A stretch of DNA of 64,000 bases, from the NCBI RefSeq assembly GCF_947497045.1, contig NZ_CANMEU010000001.1, positions 434,001-498,000 of the forward strand. Direction: 5' to 3'. The position numbers and the translations under genes were made by a program. The notes below the pieces were generated by a model that saw only the letters and a program-made list of their open reading frames with translations, was not told the origin of the DNA and did not search any database. How positions within the stretch are numbered: the stretch's first letter is position 1; each line of letters starts with the position of its first letter. This DNA is from an uncultured Tateyamaria sp. GTDB taxonomy: Bacteria; Pseudomonadota; Alphaproteobacteria; Rhodobacterales; Rhodobacteraceae. Positions 17,195 to 26,473 of this stretch are shown here, one piece after another.

Positions 17195-19990
17195 ATGACA
17201 CAAACACAATTTGGCAAGGGCTGCCACCTGCATCTGATTGACGGCTCAGCCTTTATCTTTCGCGCTTATCACGCGTTGCCTCCGTTAACCCGCAAGTCTG
17301 ATGGTTTGCCCATCGGGGCGGTGTCGGGGTTCTGCAACATGCTGCACCGCTATGTTGAAGGAAACACCGGCCCCGACGCGCCCACCCATGTGGCCGTGAT
17401 CTTTGACAAGGGCAGCCATACCTTCCGCAACGACATGTACGACCAGTACAAGGCCAACCGCGAGGCCATGCCCGAGGACCTGCGTCCACAGATTCCGCTG
17501 ACCCGTCAAGCCACCGAAGCCTTCAATATCGCCTGCAAGGAAAAGGAAGGGTTCGAGGCCGACGACATCATCGCCACCCTCGCCGTGCAGGCCCGTGCCG
17601 CGGGGGGCCGCTGCACCATCATCAGTTCAGACAAGGACTTGATGCAGCTTGTCGGTGATGGCGTCGAGATGCTCGATGCGATGAAGAACAAGCGCATCGA
17701 CCGTGACGGGGTGTTCGAGAAATTCGGTGTCTATCCCGACCGGGTGGTCGACGTGCAGGCACTGGCGGGTGACAGCGTGGACAACGTGCCCGGCGCGCCC
17801 GGCATAGGGATCAAGACGGCGGCCCTGCTGATCAACGAATATGGCGATCTGGATGGGTTGCTTGACCGGGCTGGTGAAATCAAACAGCCCAAGCGTCGCG
17901 AAACCCTGATCGAACATGCCGATCAGATCCGCCTGTCCCGCCGCCTTGTGCAGCTGGACGCGGAGATGGAGCTGGATTTCACGCTCGACGATCTGGAAGT
18001 CCGCGATCCGATCCCGGATCAGCTTATGCCCTTTCTGGCGGAGATGGAGTTTCGCACCCTCACCAAGCGCATTTCCGACCAGCTTGGCGTCGAAATGCCC
18101 GAGATCAAGGAGCCTGCCCCCGCCGCCCCGGATGCGCCTGAAGCCCCCGGCTTTGACGAAGCCACCTATGAACACGTGCAGGACGCGAGCGCCCTTCAAA
18201 CATGGATCAACCTGATTTACGAGCGTGGCTATGTGGCTGTTGATACCGAAACCACCGGGCTCAATGAAATGACCGCGGGGCTGGTTGGTATCTCACTGGC
18301 GGTGAACCCCGGTCACGCCTGCTATATCCCGCTCACCCACAAGCAGGGCGGCGATGATCTCTTTGGCTCGGACGATCTGGCCGAGGGGCAGATGCCGCTC
18401 GATGAGGCGCTGAAGATGCTCGCGCCCATGCTGGAGGACAACAGCATCCTCAAGATCGGGCAGAACATGAAATACGATGCCAAGATCTTTGCCCAGATCG
18501 GCATTACCGTCGCCCCCATCGACGACACCATGCTGATGAGTTACGCGATGCATGGCGGGCTGCACAATCACGGCATGGACACCCTGTCCGAACGCTATCT
18601 GAACCACACCCCCATCCCGATCAAACCCCTGCTTGGGTCCGGCAAGTCCGCCAAGACCTTTGATCAGGTGCCTGTAGATGACGCCGTGAAATACGCCGCC
18701 GAGGACGCCGATATCACCCTGCGCCTCTGGCAGCATTTCAAGCCGCTGTTGCATCGCGCACAAGTCACCAAGGTCTATGAAACGCTTGAACGACCCATGG
18801 TGCCGGTGCTGGCGGCCATGGAACGCTCGGGCATCAAGGTGGATCGCGACACCCTCAGCCGCATGTCCAACGCCTTTGCGCAGAAGATGGCGGGGCTCGA
18901 GGACGAAATCTATGAAATGGCGGGGCGCAAGTTCAATGTCGGTTCACCCAAACAGTTGGGTGAAATCCTGTTTGACGAAATGGGAATCGAAGGTGGCAAG
19001 AAGGGCAAGACCGGAGCCTATGCCACCGGCGCGGACGTGCTTGAAGATCTCGCGACCGAGCATGACCTGCCGGGTCGGGTACTGGATTGGCGTCAACTCA
19101 GCAAGTTGAAGTCGACCTATACGGACGCCCTTCAGGACCACATCAATCCGGACACGGGCCGGGTACACACCTCTTATTCCATCGCGGGGGCCTCAACGGG
19201 CCGGCTCGCCTCGACCGATCCGAACCTGCAAAACATCCCGATCCGCACCGAGGAAGGGCGGCGCATCCGCGAAGCCTTCGTTTCGGAACAGGGCAAGACG
19301 CTTGTTGCGCTGGATTACTCGCAGATCGAGTTGCGCATTCTGGCCCACATCGCCGACATTCCCGAACTCAAGCAGGCCTTTGCAGATGGGATCGACATTC
19401 ACGCACTCACTGCGTCCGAAATGTTCGACGTACCACTGGACGAGATGACGCCCGAGGTACGCCGTCAGGCCAAGGCGATTAACTTCGGGGTGATTTACGG
19501 CATTTCCGGCTTTGGGTTGGCGCGCAACCTGCGTATTCCACGCGCCGAGGCGCAGGGGTTCATCGACCGATATTTCGAACGCTTCCCCGGCATCCGCACC
19601 TACATGGACGACACCAAGGCCTTCGCGAAGGAACACGGCTATGTGCAGACCCTGTTCGGGCGGCGGATTCATACACCCGAGATTGCGTCCAAAGGCCCAC
19701 GCGCCGGGTTCGCCGCGCGTGCGGCCATCAACGCGCCCATCCAGGGCACCGCGGCGGATGTGATACGGCGCGCGATGATCCGCATGCCCGAAGCCATCAA
19801 GGACCTGCCCGCGGCGATGCTGCTACAGGTCCACGATGAACTGCTGTTCGAGGTTGAAAACGGCGCGGTGGACGATCTGATAGGTGTGGCCAAGGACGTG
19901 ATGGAGGGTGCGGCAGATCCGGTCGTGCATCTGGATGTGAAGCTGATCGTGGATGCGGGGCAGGGACAGCACTGGGCAGAGGCGCATTAG
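17195..19990 (+). CDS. polA: DNA polymerase I
   Basis: A 931-residue three-domain polymerase for Okazaki-fragment processing and repair. The N-terminal 5' nuclease domain (about 1-290) starts LIDGSAFIFRAYHALP and has GDSVDNVPGAPGIG. The 3'-5' exonuclease domain (about 330-520) keeps the active motif VDTETTGL near residue 349, so proofreading is likely functional. The polymerase domain has motif A LDYSQIELRILAHI near 706, motif B RRQAKAINFGVIYG near 755 and motif C VHDEL near 876. The ATG at 17195 has GGAAGGG upstream. It is divergent from a secreted protein gene. Confidence 0.97.
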   Translation: MTQTQFGKGCHLHLIDGSAFIFRAYHALPPLTRKSDGLPIGAVSGFCNMLHRYVEGNTGPDAPTHVAVIFDKGSHTFRNDMYDQYKANREAMPEDLRPQIPLTRQATEAFNIACKEKEGFEADDIIATLAVQARAAGGRCTIISSDKDLMQLVGDGVEMLDAMKNKRIDRDGVFEKFGVYPDRVVDVQALAGDSVDNVPGAPGIGIKTAALLINEYGDLDGLLDRAGEIKQPKRRETLIEHADQIRLSRRLVQLDAEMELDFTLDDLEVRDPIPDQLMPFLAEMEFRTLTKRISDQLGVEMPEIKEPAPAAPDAPEAPGFDEATYEHVQDASALQTWINLIYERGYVAVDTETTGLNEMTAGLVGISLAVNPGHACYIPLTHKQGGDDLFGSDDLAEGQMPLDEALKMLAPMLEDNSILKIGQNMKYDAKIFAQIGITVAPIDDTMLMSYAMHGGLHNHGMDTLSERYLNHTPIPIKPLLGSGKSAKTFDQVPVDDAVKYAAEDADITLRLWQHFKPLLHRAQVTKVYETLERPMVPVLAAMERSGIKVDRDTLSRMSNAFAQKMAGLEDEIYEMAGRKFNVGSPKQLGEILFDEMGIEGGKKGKTGAYATGADVLEDLATEHDLPGRVLDWRQLSKLKSTYTDALQDHINPDTGRVHTSYSIAGASTGRLASTDPNLQNIPIRTEEGRRIREAFVSEQGKTLVALDYSQIELRILAHIADIPELKQAFADGIDIHALTASEMFDVPLDEMTPEVRRQAKAINFGVIYGISGFGLARNLRIPRAEAQGFIDRYFERFPGIRTYMDDTKAFAKEHGYVQTLFGRRIHTPEIASKGPRAGFAARAAINAPIQGTAADVIRRAMIRMPEAIKDLPAAMLLQVHDELLFEVENGAVDDLIGVAKDVMEGAADPVVHLDVKLIVDAGQGQHWAEAH

Positions 19991-20180
19991 GCACCCGGCC
20001 CCGCCGCTCCCTGCCCATTACTTATCGATCGTCAGCGTTTCGACCTCCCGGCGCGCAATCGGGGCGACAGGAAAGGCGACATAAGCCTGGAGGGCAGCAA
20101 TCACTGGGCGCATCTCATGTTGCAGATCGGGGACAAAGCGCCGCCCGTGTGCACCCCAGAAAGCTGCGCTGCGCGCCCGC

Positions 20181-20933
20181 TCAGCGCATCCAGTCCAGCC
20201 CGGTTTCGGTACGGCCTTGCGGTGTGTATTCGGCGCTGACCCAGCCCGCGTAGCCGGACGCATCAATCGCCTGAAACAATGCAGGAAAATCAATTTTACC
20301 GGTGCCCGGCGGCGTGCGCCCCGGCCCATCCCCAATCTGGATGTGGCGGATCAGAGGGGCCATTGCCTCGAACGTGCCCACGGGGTCTCCGGTGATTTCA
20401 TAGGCATGATAGCTGTCATATTGCAGTCCCAGATTGGGCGCATCCACGGCCTCTATGACCTCGGCCGCCAGATCAAAACTGTTCAGAAAGTAGCCGGGCT
20501 GCGCCTTTGGGTTAAGGGGCTCCAACGTCAGGCACAGGCCATCTGGCAAAATCTCGGTCGCCCGTTTGAGGTTGTCAATAAGGGTGGCCTTCGCCTCTGG
20601 CCCCTGCGCATCGCCACTCATCACATGAATGATGCCAGCGCCAAGAACCTGCGCGTAGCGCACAGCCCGGCGCATATCATAGTCGAACCGCGCAGCACCC
20701 CCGGGAAGGGCCGCAAACCCGCGCGGTCCGCCCGTATAGCTCGGCCCCGGCGCATTCAACAGCACCATCTGCAACCCATTACGGTTCAGCGCGGCCTGCG
20801 TATCGGGCGCAGGCACATCATAGGGAAACAACACCTCGACGGCCAGAAAGCCGGCCTCCGCCGCCGCATCAAAGCGATCCAGATAGGGAAGCTCGGCCCA
20901 AAGATGAGTCAGGTTTGCTGCAAAGCGAGGCAT
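20181..20933 (-). CDS. hyi: Hydroxypyruvate isomerase
   Basis: A 250-residue TIM-barrel isomerase that interconverts hydroxypyruvate and tartronate semialdehyde in glyoxylate metabolism. Family blocks are FAANLTHLW, EVLFPYDVP, IHVMSGDA, LTLEPLNPKAQPGYFL, LQYDSYHAY, RHIQIGDGPGRTPPGTGKIDF and the closing SAEYTPQGRT. The glutamates in LEP and AEY and the Asp/His in YDSYH form the metal site of the AP-endonuclease-like barrel. Related OtnI proteins isomerise 2-oxo-tetronates, which might link it to the DenD-like gene 15 kb away, but there is no direct sign of that. Confidence 0.9.
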   Translation of the reverse strand: MPRFAANLTHLWAELPYLDRFDAAAEAGFLAVEVLFPYDVPAPDTQAALNRNGLQMVLLNAPGPSYTGGPRGFAALPGGAARFDYDMRRAVRYAQVLGAGIIHVMSGDAQGPEAKATLIDNLKRATEILPDGLCLTLEPLNPKAQPGYFLNSFDLAAEVIEAVDAPNLGLQYDSYHAYEITGDPVGTFEAMAPLIRHIQIGDGPGRTPPGTGKIDFPALFQAIDASGYAGWVSAEYTPQGRTETGLDWMR

Positions 20934-21073
20934 TTCGGCACCCTAGCGGCGGTCATCAACCAGCGCCATCAAAACGTCTTGACCCACCCATGCCCGAAAC
21001 CAGATCGTAGCCTGCACCAAGGATGACGGCTGTGCCATTGTCCCTATTGCCGTATCCTGCCGATGCCAAAGAG

Positions 21074-21177
21074 GGCGGAGGACACCTCCGCCTTACGCCA
21101 CACATCTGACTGCGCGCCCGTCTGGTGATCGCAAATTGCGGAATGTTCTGTCTTGTAAGGCGGAGGTGTCTTCCGCC
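21074..21177. repeat. Pair of inverted 23-nt palindromic repeats (REP/BIME-like element)
   Basis: The first unit at 21074-21096 is an 8-bp stem GGCGGAGG / CCTCCGCC with loop ACA, followed by TTAC. The second unit at 21155-21177 is its reverse complement at 22 of 23 positions, so the two units face each other across 58 bp. The pair lies between the DUF1285 stop and the hyi start, both on the minus strand. A third, compensated copy occurs at 52240-52262. Confidence 0.75.
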
Positions 21178-21181
21178 ATCC

Positions 21182-21757
21182 TCAGGGCAATTCAACGGAG
21201 GGTATGATCTGAAAGAATTGCCCACTTGACCAGACCCCAAACCAATCCTGGTGATGCACCCCCAGATCGACAAGCCGGTAAAAGCTTTTGCGGTCAATCA
21301 ACGCCTCCAGATCGCTGCGGATCAGGATATAGGGGGCCGGTTCGCCCGTCTGTGCATCCCGGTGCACGCGGATCGGATGATCCGGGCCCGCCACCGCCAC
21401 ATCTTCCACATGGGTGGTAAAGGTCAGCACTTGATCAGCAGCCGCCCCTTTGGCCTCAAAATCCAGCGCGACAAAGGGGGCATCATCGACGGTGATTCCG
21501 ACCTTCTCGACCGGAGTGACAAGGAAATACTTACCCTCTTCCCGCTTCAGAATGGAGGAGAACAGCTTGACCAGACCGGGACGTCCGATTGGTGTGCCTT
21601 CATAAAACCATGTCCCGTCTCGCGCGATGCGCATGTCCAGATCCCCGCAAAACGGCGGATTCCAGAGATGCACGGGCGGCAATCCGCGCGTTTTAGTGGC
21701 GTTGATCGACGCCAAAAGCCCTTCGGCATCAGGTGTCACGCTTTTTTGTCCACTCAT
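21182..21757 (-). CDS. DUF1285 domain-containing protein
   Basis: About 191 residues. The DUF1285 pattern is clear: PPVHLWNPPFCGDLDMRIARDGTWFYEGTPIGRPGLVKLFSSIL (only partly quoted by families as the WxYxGxPI-R block), then YFLVTPVEKVGI, ALDFEA, and the C-terminal REALIDR-like EALIDRKSFYRLVD. The role is unknown; it is widespread in alpha- and gammaproteobacteria as a soluble beta-rich protein. Two ATGs compete: 21757 (MSGQ) and 21769 (MAKD); the GAGGG in front is too close to the second, so I chose the first. It is divergent from the moxR operon. Confidence 0.8.
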   Translation of the reverse strand: MSGQKSVTPDAEGLLASINATKTRGLPPVHLWNPPFCGDLDMRIARDGTWFYEGTPIGRPGLVKLFSSILKREEGKYFLVTPVEKVGITVDDAPFVALDFEAKGAAADQVLTFTTHVEDVAVAGPDHPIRVHRDAQTGEPAPYILIRSDLEALIDRKSFYRLVDLGVHHQDWFGVWSSGQFFQIIPSVELP

Positions 21758-21825
21758 ATCTTTTGCCATTCCCTCTGAGGGTAATAGGTTATCAACTAGC
21801 ATATATCCCGAATGAAAGAGATGTC

Positions 21826-22833
21826 ATGACCGACGCGCAGGATCTTGTGGCCGAAATCGAAGCACTGGGGGGCAAGTTGGCCGAGGCCAAAGCCTCGATC
21901 ACCAAACGCTTTATTGGTCAGGAACGTGTGGTCGAGTTGACCCTGTCTGCGCTGTTATGCGGTGGGCACGGGTTGCTTGTCGGCCTGCCGGGTTTGGGCA
22001 AGACCCGCCTGGTGGAAACCCTGTCGACTGTGATGGGACTGGATGGCAGCCGTATCCAGTTTACACCCGACCTGATGCCTGCCGATATTCTGGGTTCCGA
22101 AGTGCTGGACACCGCCGAGGATGGCAGCCGCGCTTTCCGCTTTGTCCCCGGCCCCATTTTTTGCCAGCTGCTGATGGCCGATGAGATCAACCGCGCCAGC
22201 CCACGCACCCAATCCGCCTTGTTGCAGGCGATGCAGGAAAAGACCGTGACCGTCGCCGGACAGGACCGCCCCCTTGGCATGCCCTTCCACGTGCTTGCGA
22301 CCCAGAACCCGATTGAGCAAGAGGGCACCTATCCCCTTCCCGAAGCGCAGCTTGACCGCTTTCTTGTCCAGATCGACGTGCTGTACCCTGATCGCGCGAC
22401 CGAGCGTGATATTCTGCTCGCCACCACAGGCACCGAAGACGCCCAGGCCACACCGGTCTTTTCCGGCGACGAGTTGCTTTCTGCCCAGACCCTCCTGCGG
22501 CGCATGCCGGTGGGGGACAGCGTGGTTGAGATGATCCTTGATCTGGTCCGCGCCTTCCGCCCGGACGAGGCTGACGCCTCCGATCAGGTCCGCGAAACCG
22601 TAGCCTGGGGTCCCGGCCCCCGTGCCGCGCAGGCCTTAATGTTGGCCGTGCGCGCCCGCGCGTTGTTGCAAGGCCGTTTGGCCCCCTCAGCCGAAGATGT
22701 CATCGACATGGCCCGCCCTGTCCTGTCCCACCGGATGGCGCTGAACTTTGCCGCCCGTGCCCGTGGGGACAGCCTTGCCGACCTCATCGAAACGACCGCC
22801 GCGACCCTCAGCCGTCAAGAGGCCGCCGCGTGA
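21826..22833 (+). CDS. MoxR family AAA+ ATPase
   Basis: A 335-residue AAA+ chaperone-like ATPase. Walker A is GLPGLGKT (53-60), Walker B is LLMADEINRA (about 116-124), sensor 1 lies in ATQNPIEQEGTYPLPEAQLDRF (the stretch ATQNPIEQ is diagnostic), and the lid follows from about 245. MoxR proteins remodel or insert cofactors into partner proteins, often together with VWA-domain proteins. Start at the ATG with AAAGAG upstream. It is followed by a DUF58 gene with a 4-nt overlap and two large membrane proteins, forming one operon. Confidence 0.93.
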   Translation: MTDAQDLVAEIEALGGKLAEAKASITKRFIGQERVVELTLSALLCGGHGLLVGLPGLGKTRLVETLSTVMGLDGSRIQFTPDLMPADILGSEVLDTAEDGSRAFRFVPGPIFCQLLMADEINRASPRTQSALLQAMQEKTVTVAGQDRPLGMPFHVLATQNPIEQEGTYPLPEAQLDRFLVQIDVLYPDRATERDILLATTGTEDAQATPVFSGDELLSAQTLLRRMPVGDSVVEMILDLVRAFRPDEADASDQVRETVAWGPGPRAAQALMLAVRARALLQGRLAPSAEDVIDMARPVLSHRMALNFAARARGDSLADLIETTAATLSRQEAAA

Positions 22834-23711
22834 TCACCCCCCTCGCCTTGCGCGAAAAGGCGGAGACACAAGCCGCCCGCCTGCCCGCCCTTCTGGCGCG
22901 GGCCGAGCATCTGGCAGGGGCCGTTCTTTTGGGCGATCACGGGCGACGCCGCGCGGGTCTGGGGGATGATTTCTGGCAATACCGCCCCGCGCAGATCGGG
23001 GACAGCCGCCGCATGATCGATCATCGCCGCAGTGCGATGGGCGATGTGCAGTTTGTGCGCGAACGCGAGTGGCAGATCGCGCAGTCCGTGATGCTCTGGG
23101 TCGATCAGGGCGCGTCCATGCGCTTTGCCTCCTCCGACAATCTGACGACGAAGGCAGAACGCGCCCGCGTGCTGGGGCTGGCCTGTGCGATCCTCCTTAT
23201 TCGTGGCGGCGAACGTGTGGGCCTCACCGGAACCCAGTTACCCCCACGCCGGGGCAGCGCCCAGATCCTGCGTCTGGCCGAGATGTTCTCTCAGGACGAT
23301 ACCCAAGACTACGCGCCCCCCGAACACCGCGCCATGATCCCTCATGCGCGCGCCGTTTTCGTATCGGACTTCATGGGCGATATCGAGGCCGTGCGCACCG
23401 CCCTCACCAAGGCCGCTGACCGGGGCGTACGCGGTGTGTTGCTGCACACGCTTGATCCCGCAGAAGAGGCGTTTCCATTCAGGGGGCGCACCGTTTTTGA
23501 AAGCATCGGCGGCACAATGGAACATGAAACACTGAAAGCCTCCGATCTCAAGGAGCGTTATTTGGACCGCCTCGCCGCGCGCAAGGCCGAATTGCGACAC
23601 CTCTGCGCCATTGCGGGCTGGCAGTACGGCCTGCACCACACCGACACATCCGCCCAGTCGGGATTGTTGTGGCTGTGGCGCGCCCTTGATGGCGGGCGGG
23701 CCCGCGCATGA
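22830..23711 (+). CDS. DUF58 domain-containing protein
   Basis: A 293-residue partner of MoxR with a GTG start overlapping the moxR stop. The DUF58 signature is FWQYRPAQIGDSRRMIDHRRSA near residues 48-67 (the core DxRxIDW-like element here reads DSRRMIDHRRS). A VWA-like region follows, in which the usual DxSxS metal site reads VDQGASM, so it appears changed. DUF58 proteins work with MoxR ATPases, perhaps at the membrane. No transmembrane segment is evident. It overlaps the next gene by 4 nt. Confidence 0.88.
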   Translation: MITPLALREKAETQAARLPALLARAEHLAGAVLLGDHGRRRAGLGDDFWQYRPAQIGDSRRMIDHRRSAMGDVQFVREREWQIAQSVMLWVDQGASMRFASSDNLTTKAERARVLGLACAILLIRGGERVGLTGTQLPPRRGSAQILRLAEMFSQDDTQDYAPPEHRAMIPHARAVFVSDFMGDIEAVRTALTKAADRGVRGVLLHTLDPAEEAFPFRGRTVFESIGGTMEHETLKASDLKERYLDRLAARKAELRHLCAIAGWQYGLHHTDTSAQSGLLWLWRALDGGRARA

Positions 23712-26473
23712 CCGTCTTTGGCCCCATCGGATTTACAGCACCCTGGTTGCTGATTGCGCTGATCGCCTTGCCGATCCTGTGGCTGATCCTGCGCGCGATT
23801 CCACCCGCCCCGATCCGTCAGCGGTTTCCCGGCGTGGCCCTGCTGCTTGGCCTTCAGGACGACGAGGCGGTGTCGGATCGCACCCCTTGGTGGCTGTTGC
23901 TGCTGCGCATGTTGGCCGTGGCCGCGATGATCATTGGGTTGGCTGGTCCGGTTCTCAACCCCGAGACGGATGCTGAAACCGGTGACGGGCCGATGTTGAT
24001 CGTGATGGATGGCAGTTGGGCGGGGGCCGCGCAGTGGGCGCGCCAGATCGAAGCTGTCAGTGATACCCTGCGCCGCGCGGGGGCTGCGGGCCGCGAGGTC
24101 GCATTGCTGCATCTGGCGGCCCCGGCCCCGGCTGTCTTTCAGGCCGCCAATGCCATTTCGGCGCGCCTGCCCGGTCTGACCCCTGCCCCGTGGCAACCCC
24201 ACAGTGCGGATGAGGTCAACGCAATGCTGCCCGAAGGGTCATTTGAGACTGTGTGGTTCAGCGATGCGCTCGACTATCCGGATCGTGCGCCCCTGCTTGA
24301 GACTCTTGAGGCCCGCGGCCCGGTGCGTGTCACCCAAACCGCGCTGGATGTGCTGGCGCTGACCCCCGCCGCTTATGTGGACGGGGCGGTTCAATTGACC
24401 GCCATCCGCGCACAGCCCGGCCCCGAACGGGGCGTCACCGTGCTGGCCCAAGGGCGCGATCCTGCGGGCAATGCCACAACGCTCGCCACCGCCAATGCCG
24501 TGTTCACAAGCGGTGAGATGACGGCAACCACTGCCTTGTCGCTGCCCGCCGAATTACGCGCCCGTGTCACGCGGTTCGAAATTCAGGGTGCACGCTCTGC
24601 CGGGTCGGTCACGCTGGTCGATGACAGTCTGCGCCGCCGCGAGGTCGCGCTGATCGCAGGACGTGAAGGGCGCGAAGGCCTCGAATTGCTCTCTCCACTT
24701 CATTACCTTGAACGCGCGCTGGAACCGACTGCCGATCTGCTCAGCGGCGCTTTGTCAGAGGTATTGCCGGCAAACCCGGATGTGATCGTGTTGGCCGATG
24801 TCGCCACCCTGTCCGAAGGCGAGGCAGAGAATCTGACCGAATGGCTGGACCAAGGCGGGCTGCTGCTGCGCTTTGCCGGGCCGCGTGTCGCCGCAAGCGA
24901 CATCAGCCGCATCGATGAGGATCCGTTGATGCCCGTACGCCTGCGCGCCGGGGGGCGCAGCGTTGGTGGTGCGATGAGTTGGGGATCGCCCAAGACGCTG
25001 GCTGCTTTTCGCGAAGGGTCTCCGTTCTTTGGGCTGGACGCGCCCGAGGATGTGGCCATCACCGCACAGGTCATGGCCCAGCCCGACCCGACATTGGCCG
25101 AACGGGTCATTGCAGAGCTGAGCGATGGCACCCCGCTTGTGACCCGCAAACGGCTTGGTCAGGGCCAGATCGTGCTGTTCCATGTCACTGCCAATGCGGA
25201 GTGGTCCACCCTGCCTTTGTCCGGTCTGTTTGTCGAAATGCTCGAACGGCTGGCTGTGTCATCGACCAGTTCCGCACCCGAGGCCGGTGACCTTGAGGGC
25301 ACCATATGGACCCCGCAGATCGTGATGGATGGTTTTGGCAGTTTGCGCGATGCAGGCGCGATGCCAGGCGTTGATGGCCCGTCGCTGGTGAGCGATCCGA
25401 CCGGGCCTGACCTGTTGCCCGGTGTATATCTTTCGGGGGATCGCAGCCTCGCACGCAATGTGTTGACGGCGGATGCGACTCTGAGCCCCGCGACATGGCC
25501 CGCGCGTATTCCGGTGTCGGGTCTGACCATCGCCCCGGAACAACCGCTGGCCGGGTTGCTGCTGGCTGTCGCGATCTGTTTGCTGCTGCTGGATATCGTG
25601 GCCTCCCTTGCCTTGTCGGGTCGGTTGACGGGCGGTGTGCGCGCCACGCGTGTATCGGGGATCGCCTTGGCCGTTATCCTCGTCCTGCCAGCCCCTCACG
25701 CCCACGCACAACAGGATGACCAATCCCAGATTGCAGCCGCCTCCGAAGTCGTTTTGGCCCACGTCATCACGGGCGACCGCCAAGTAGACGAAATCGCAGA
25801 GGCGGGCCTGCGTGGTCTCTCGGACACCCTGTTCTTTCGCACCTCGATCGAGCCAGCGCCACCCATTGGCGTGAACCTGGAAGCAGACGAGTTGGCGTTC
25901 TTCCCCATTCTCTATTGGCCGATCACGCCCGACCAACCCCGCCCCTCGCGTGAGGCCTATACCAAGCTGAACGAATATCTGCGCTCCGGCGGCTTGATCG
26001 TTTTTGATACCCGCGACGGCGATATTGCGGGCTTTGGCACCACCAGCGGCAATGGGCGCAAGTTGCAGGACCTTGCCGCCCCGCTGGACATTCCCGCGCT
26101 TGAGCCGGTGCCGCGTGACCACGTGCTGACGCGCACATTCTATCTGTTGCAGGATTTTCCGGGTCGCCACGTGGGCGCGGATATCTGGGTCGAGGCCGCA
26201 CCACCCGGTGCCGAACAGGTTGAGGGCATGCCTTTCCGCAACCTCAATGACGGGGTCACGCCCGTAGTGATCGGCGGCAATGACTGGGCAGCGGCGTGGG
26301 CTGTGACTTCGTCCGGTCAGGCGATGTTGCCTGTGGGCCGTGGCTTTGGCGGTGAGCGGCAGCGTGAACTGGCTTACCGCTTTGGCGTGAACCTCGTGAT
26401 GCACGTGCTGACGGGCAATTACAAAAGCGATCAGGTTCATGTGCCTGCATTGCTGGATCGGCTGGGCCAATGA
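23708..26473 (+). CDS. Large membrane protein with BatA-type N-terminus and C-terminal DUF4159 domain
   Basis: A 921-residue inner-membrane protein. Two N-terminal helices (about 10-30 and 58-80) are of the BatA N-terminal type, followed by a degenerate VWA-like region beginning MLIVMDGSW near residue 97. A large periplasm- or cytoplasm-facing middle follows, then two central helices around 620-645 and 655-675. DUF4159 spans about 700-915, with EADELAFFPILYWPI, GGLIVFDTRDG and GVNLVMHVLTGNYKSDQVH. DUF4159 resembles a glutamine-amidotransferase-like fold. Function is unknown, but its fixed place after moxR-DUF58 suggests a membrane complex worked on by the ATPase. Confidence 0.82.
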   Translation: MTVFGPIGFTAPWLLIALIALPILWLILRAIPPAPIRQRFPGVALLLGLQDDEAVSDRTPWWLLLLRMLAVAAMIIGLAGPVLNPETDAETGDGPMLIVMDGSWAGAAQWARQIEAVSDTLRRAGAAGREVALLHLAAPAPAVFQAANAISARLPGLTPAPWQPHSADEVNAMLPEGSFETVWFSDALDYPDRAPLLETLEARGPVRVTQTALDVLALTPAAYVDGAVQLTAIRAQPGPERGVTVLAQGRDPAGNATTLATANAVFTSGEMTATTALSLPAELRARVTRFEIQGARSAGSVTLVDDSLRRREVALIAGREGREGLELLSPLHYLERALEPTADLLSGALSEVLPANPDVIVLADVATLSEGEAENLTEWLDQGGLLLRFAGPRVAASDISRIDEDPLMPVRLRAGGRSVGGAMSWGSPKTLAAFREGSPFFGLDAPEDVAITAQVMAQPDPTLAERVIAELSDGTPLVTRKRLGQGQIVLFHVTANAEWSTLPLSGLFVEMLERLAVSSTSSAPEAGDLEGTIWTPQIVMDGFGSLRDAGAMPGVDGPSLVSDPTGPDLLPGVYLSGDRSLARNVLTADATLSPATWPARIPVSGLTIAPEQPLAGLLLAVAICLLLLDIVASLALSGRLTGGVRATRVSGIALAVILVLPAPHAHAQQDDQSQIAAASEVVLAHVITGDRQVDEIAEAGLRGLSDTLFFRTSIEPAPPIGVNLEADELAFFPILYWPITPDQPRPSREAYTKLNEYLRSGGLIVFDTRDGDIAGFGTTSGNGRKLQDLAAPLDIPALEPVPRDHVLTRTFYLLQDFPGRHVGADIWVEAAPPGAEQVEGMPFRNLNDGVTPVVIGGNDWAAAWAVTSSGQAMLPVGRGFGGERQRELAYRFGVNLVMHVLTGNYKSDQVHVPALLDRLGQ

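Noticed and set aside
20018-20180. Open minus-strand codons after hyi ending PIARREVETLTIDK
   Set aside because: The translation looks somewhat protein-like and might be a gene remnant, but there is no start codon with a ribosome-binding site outside hyi and no recognisable family.
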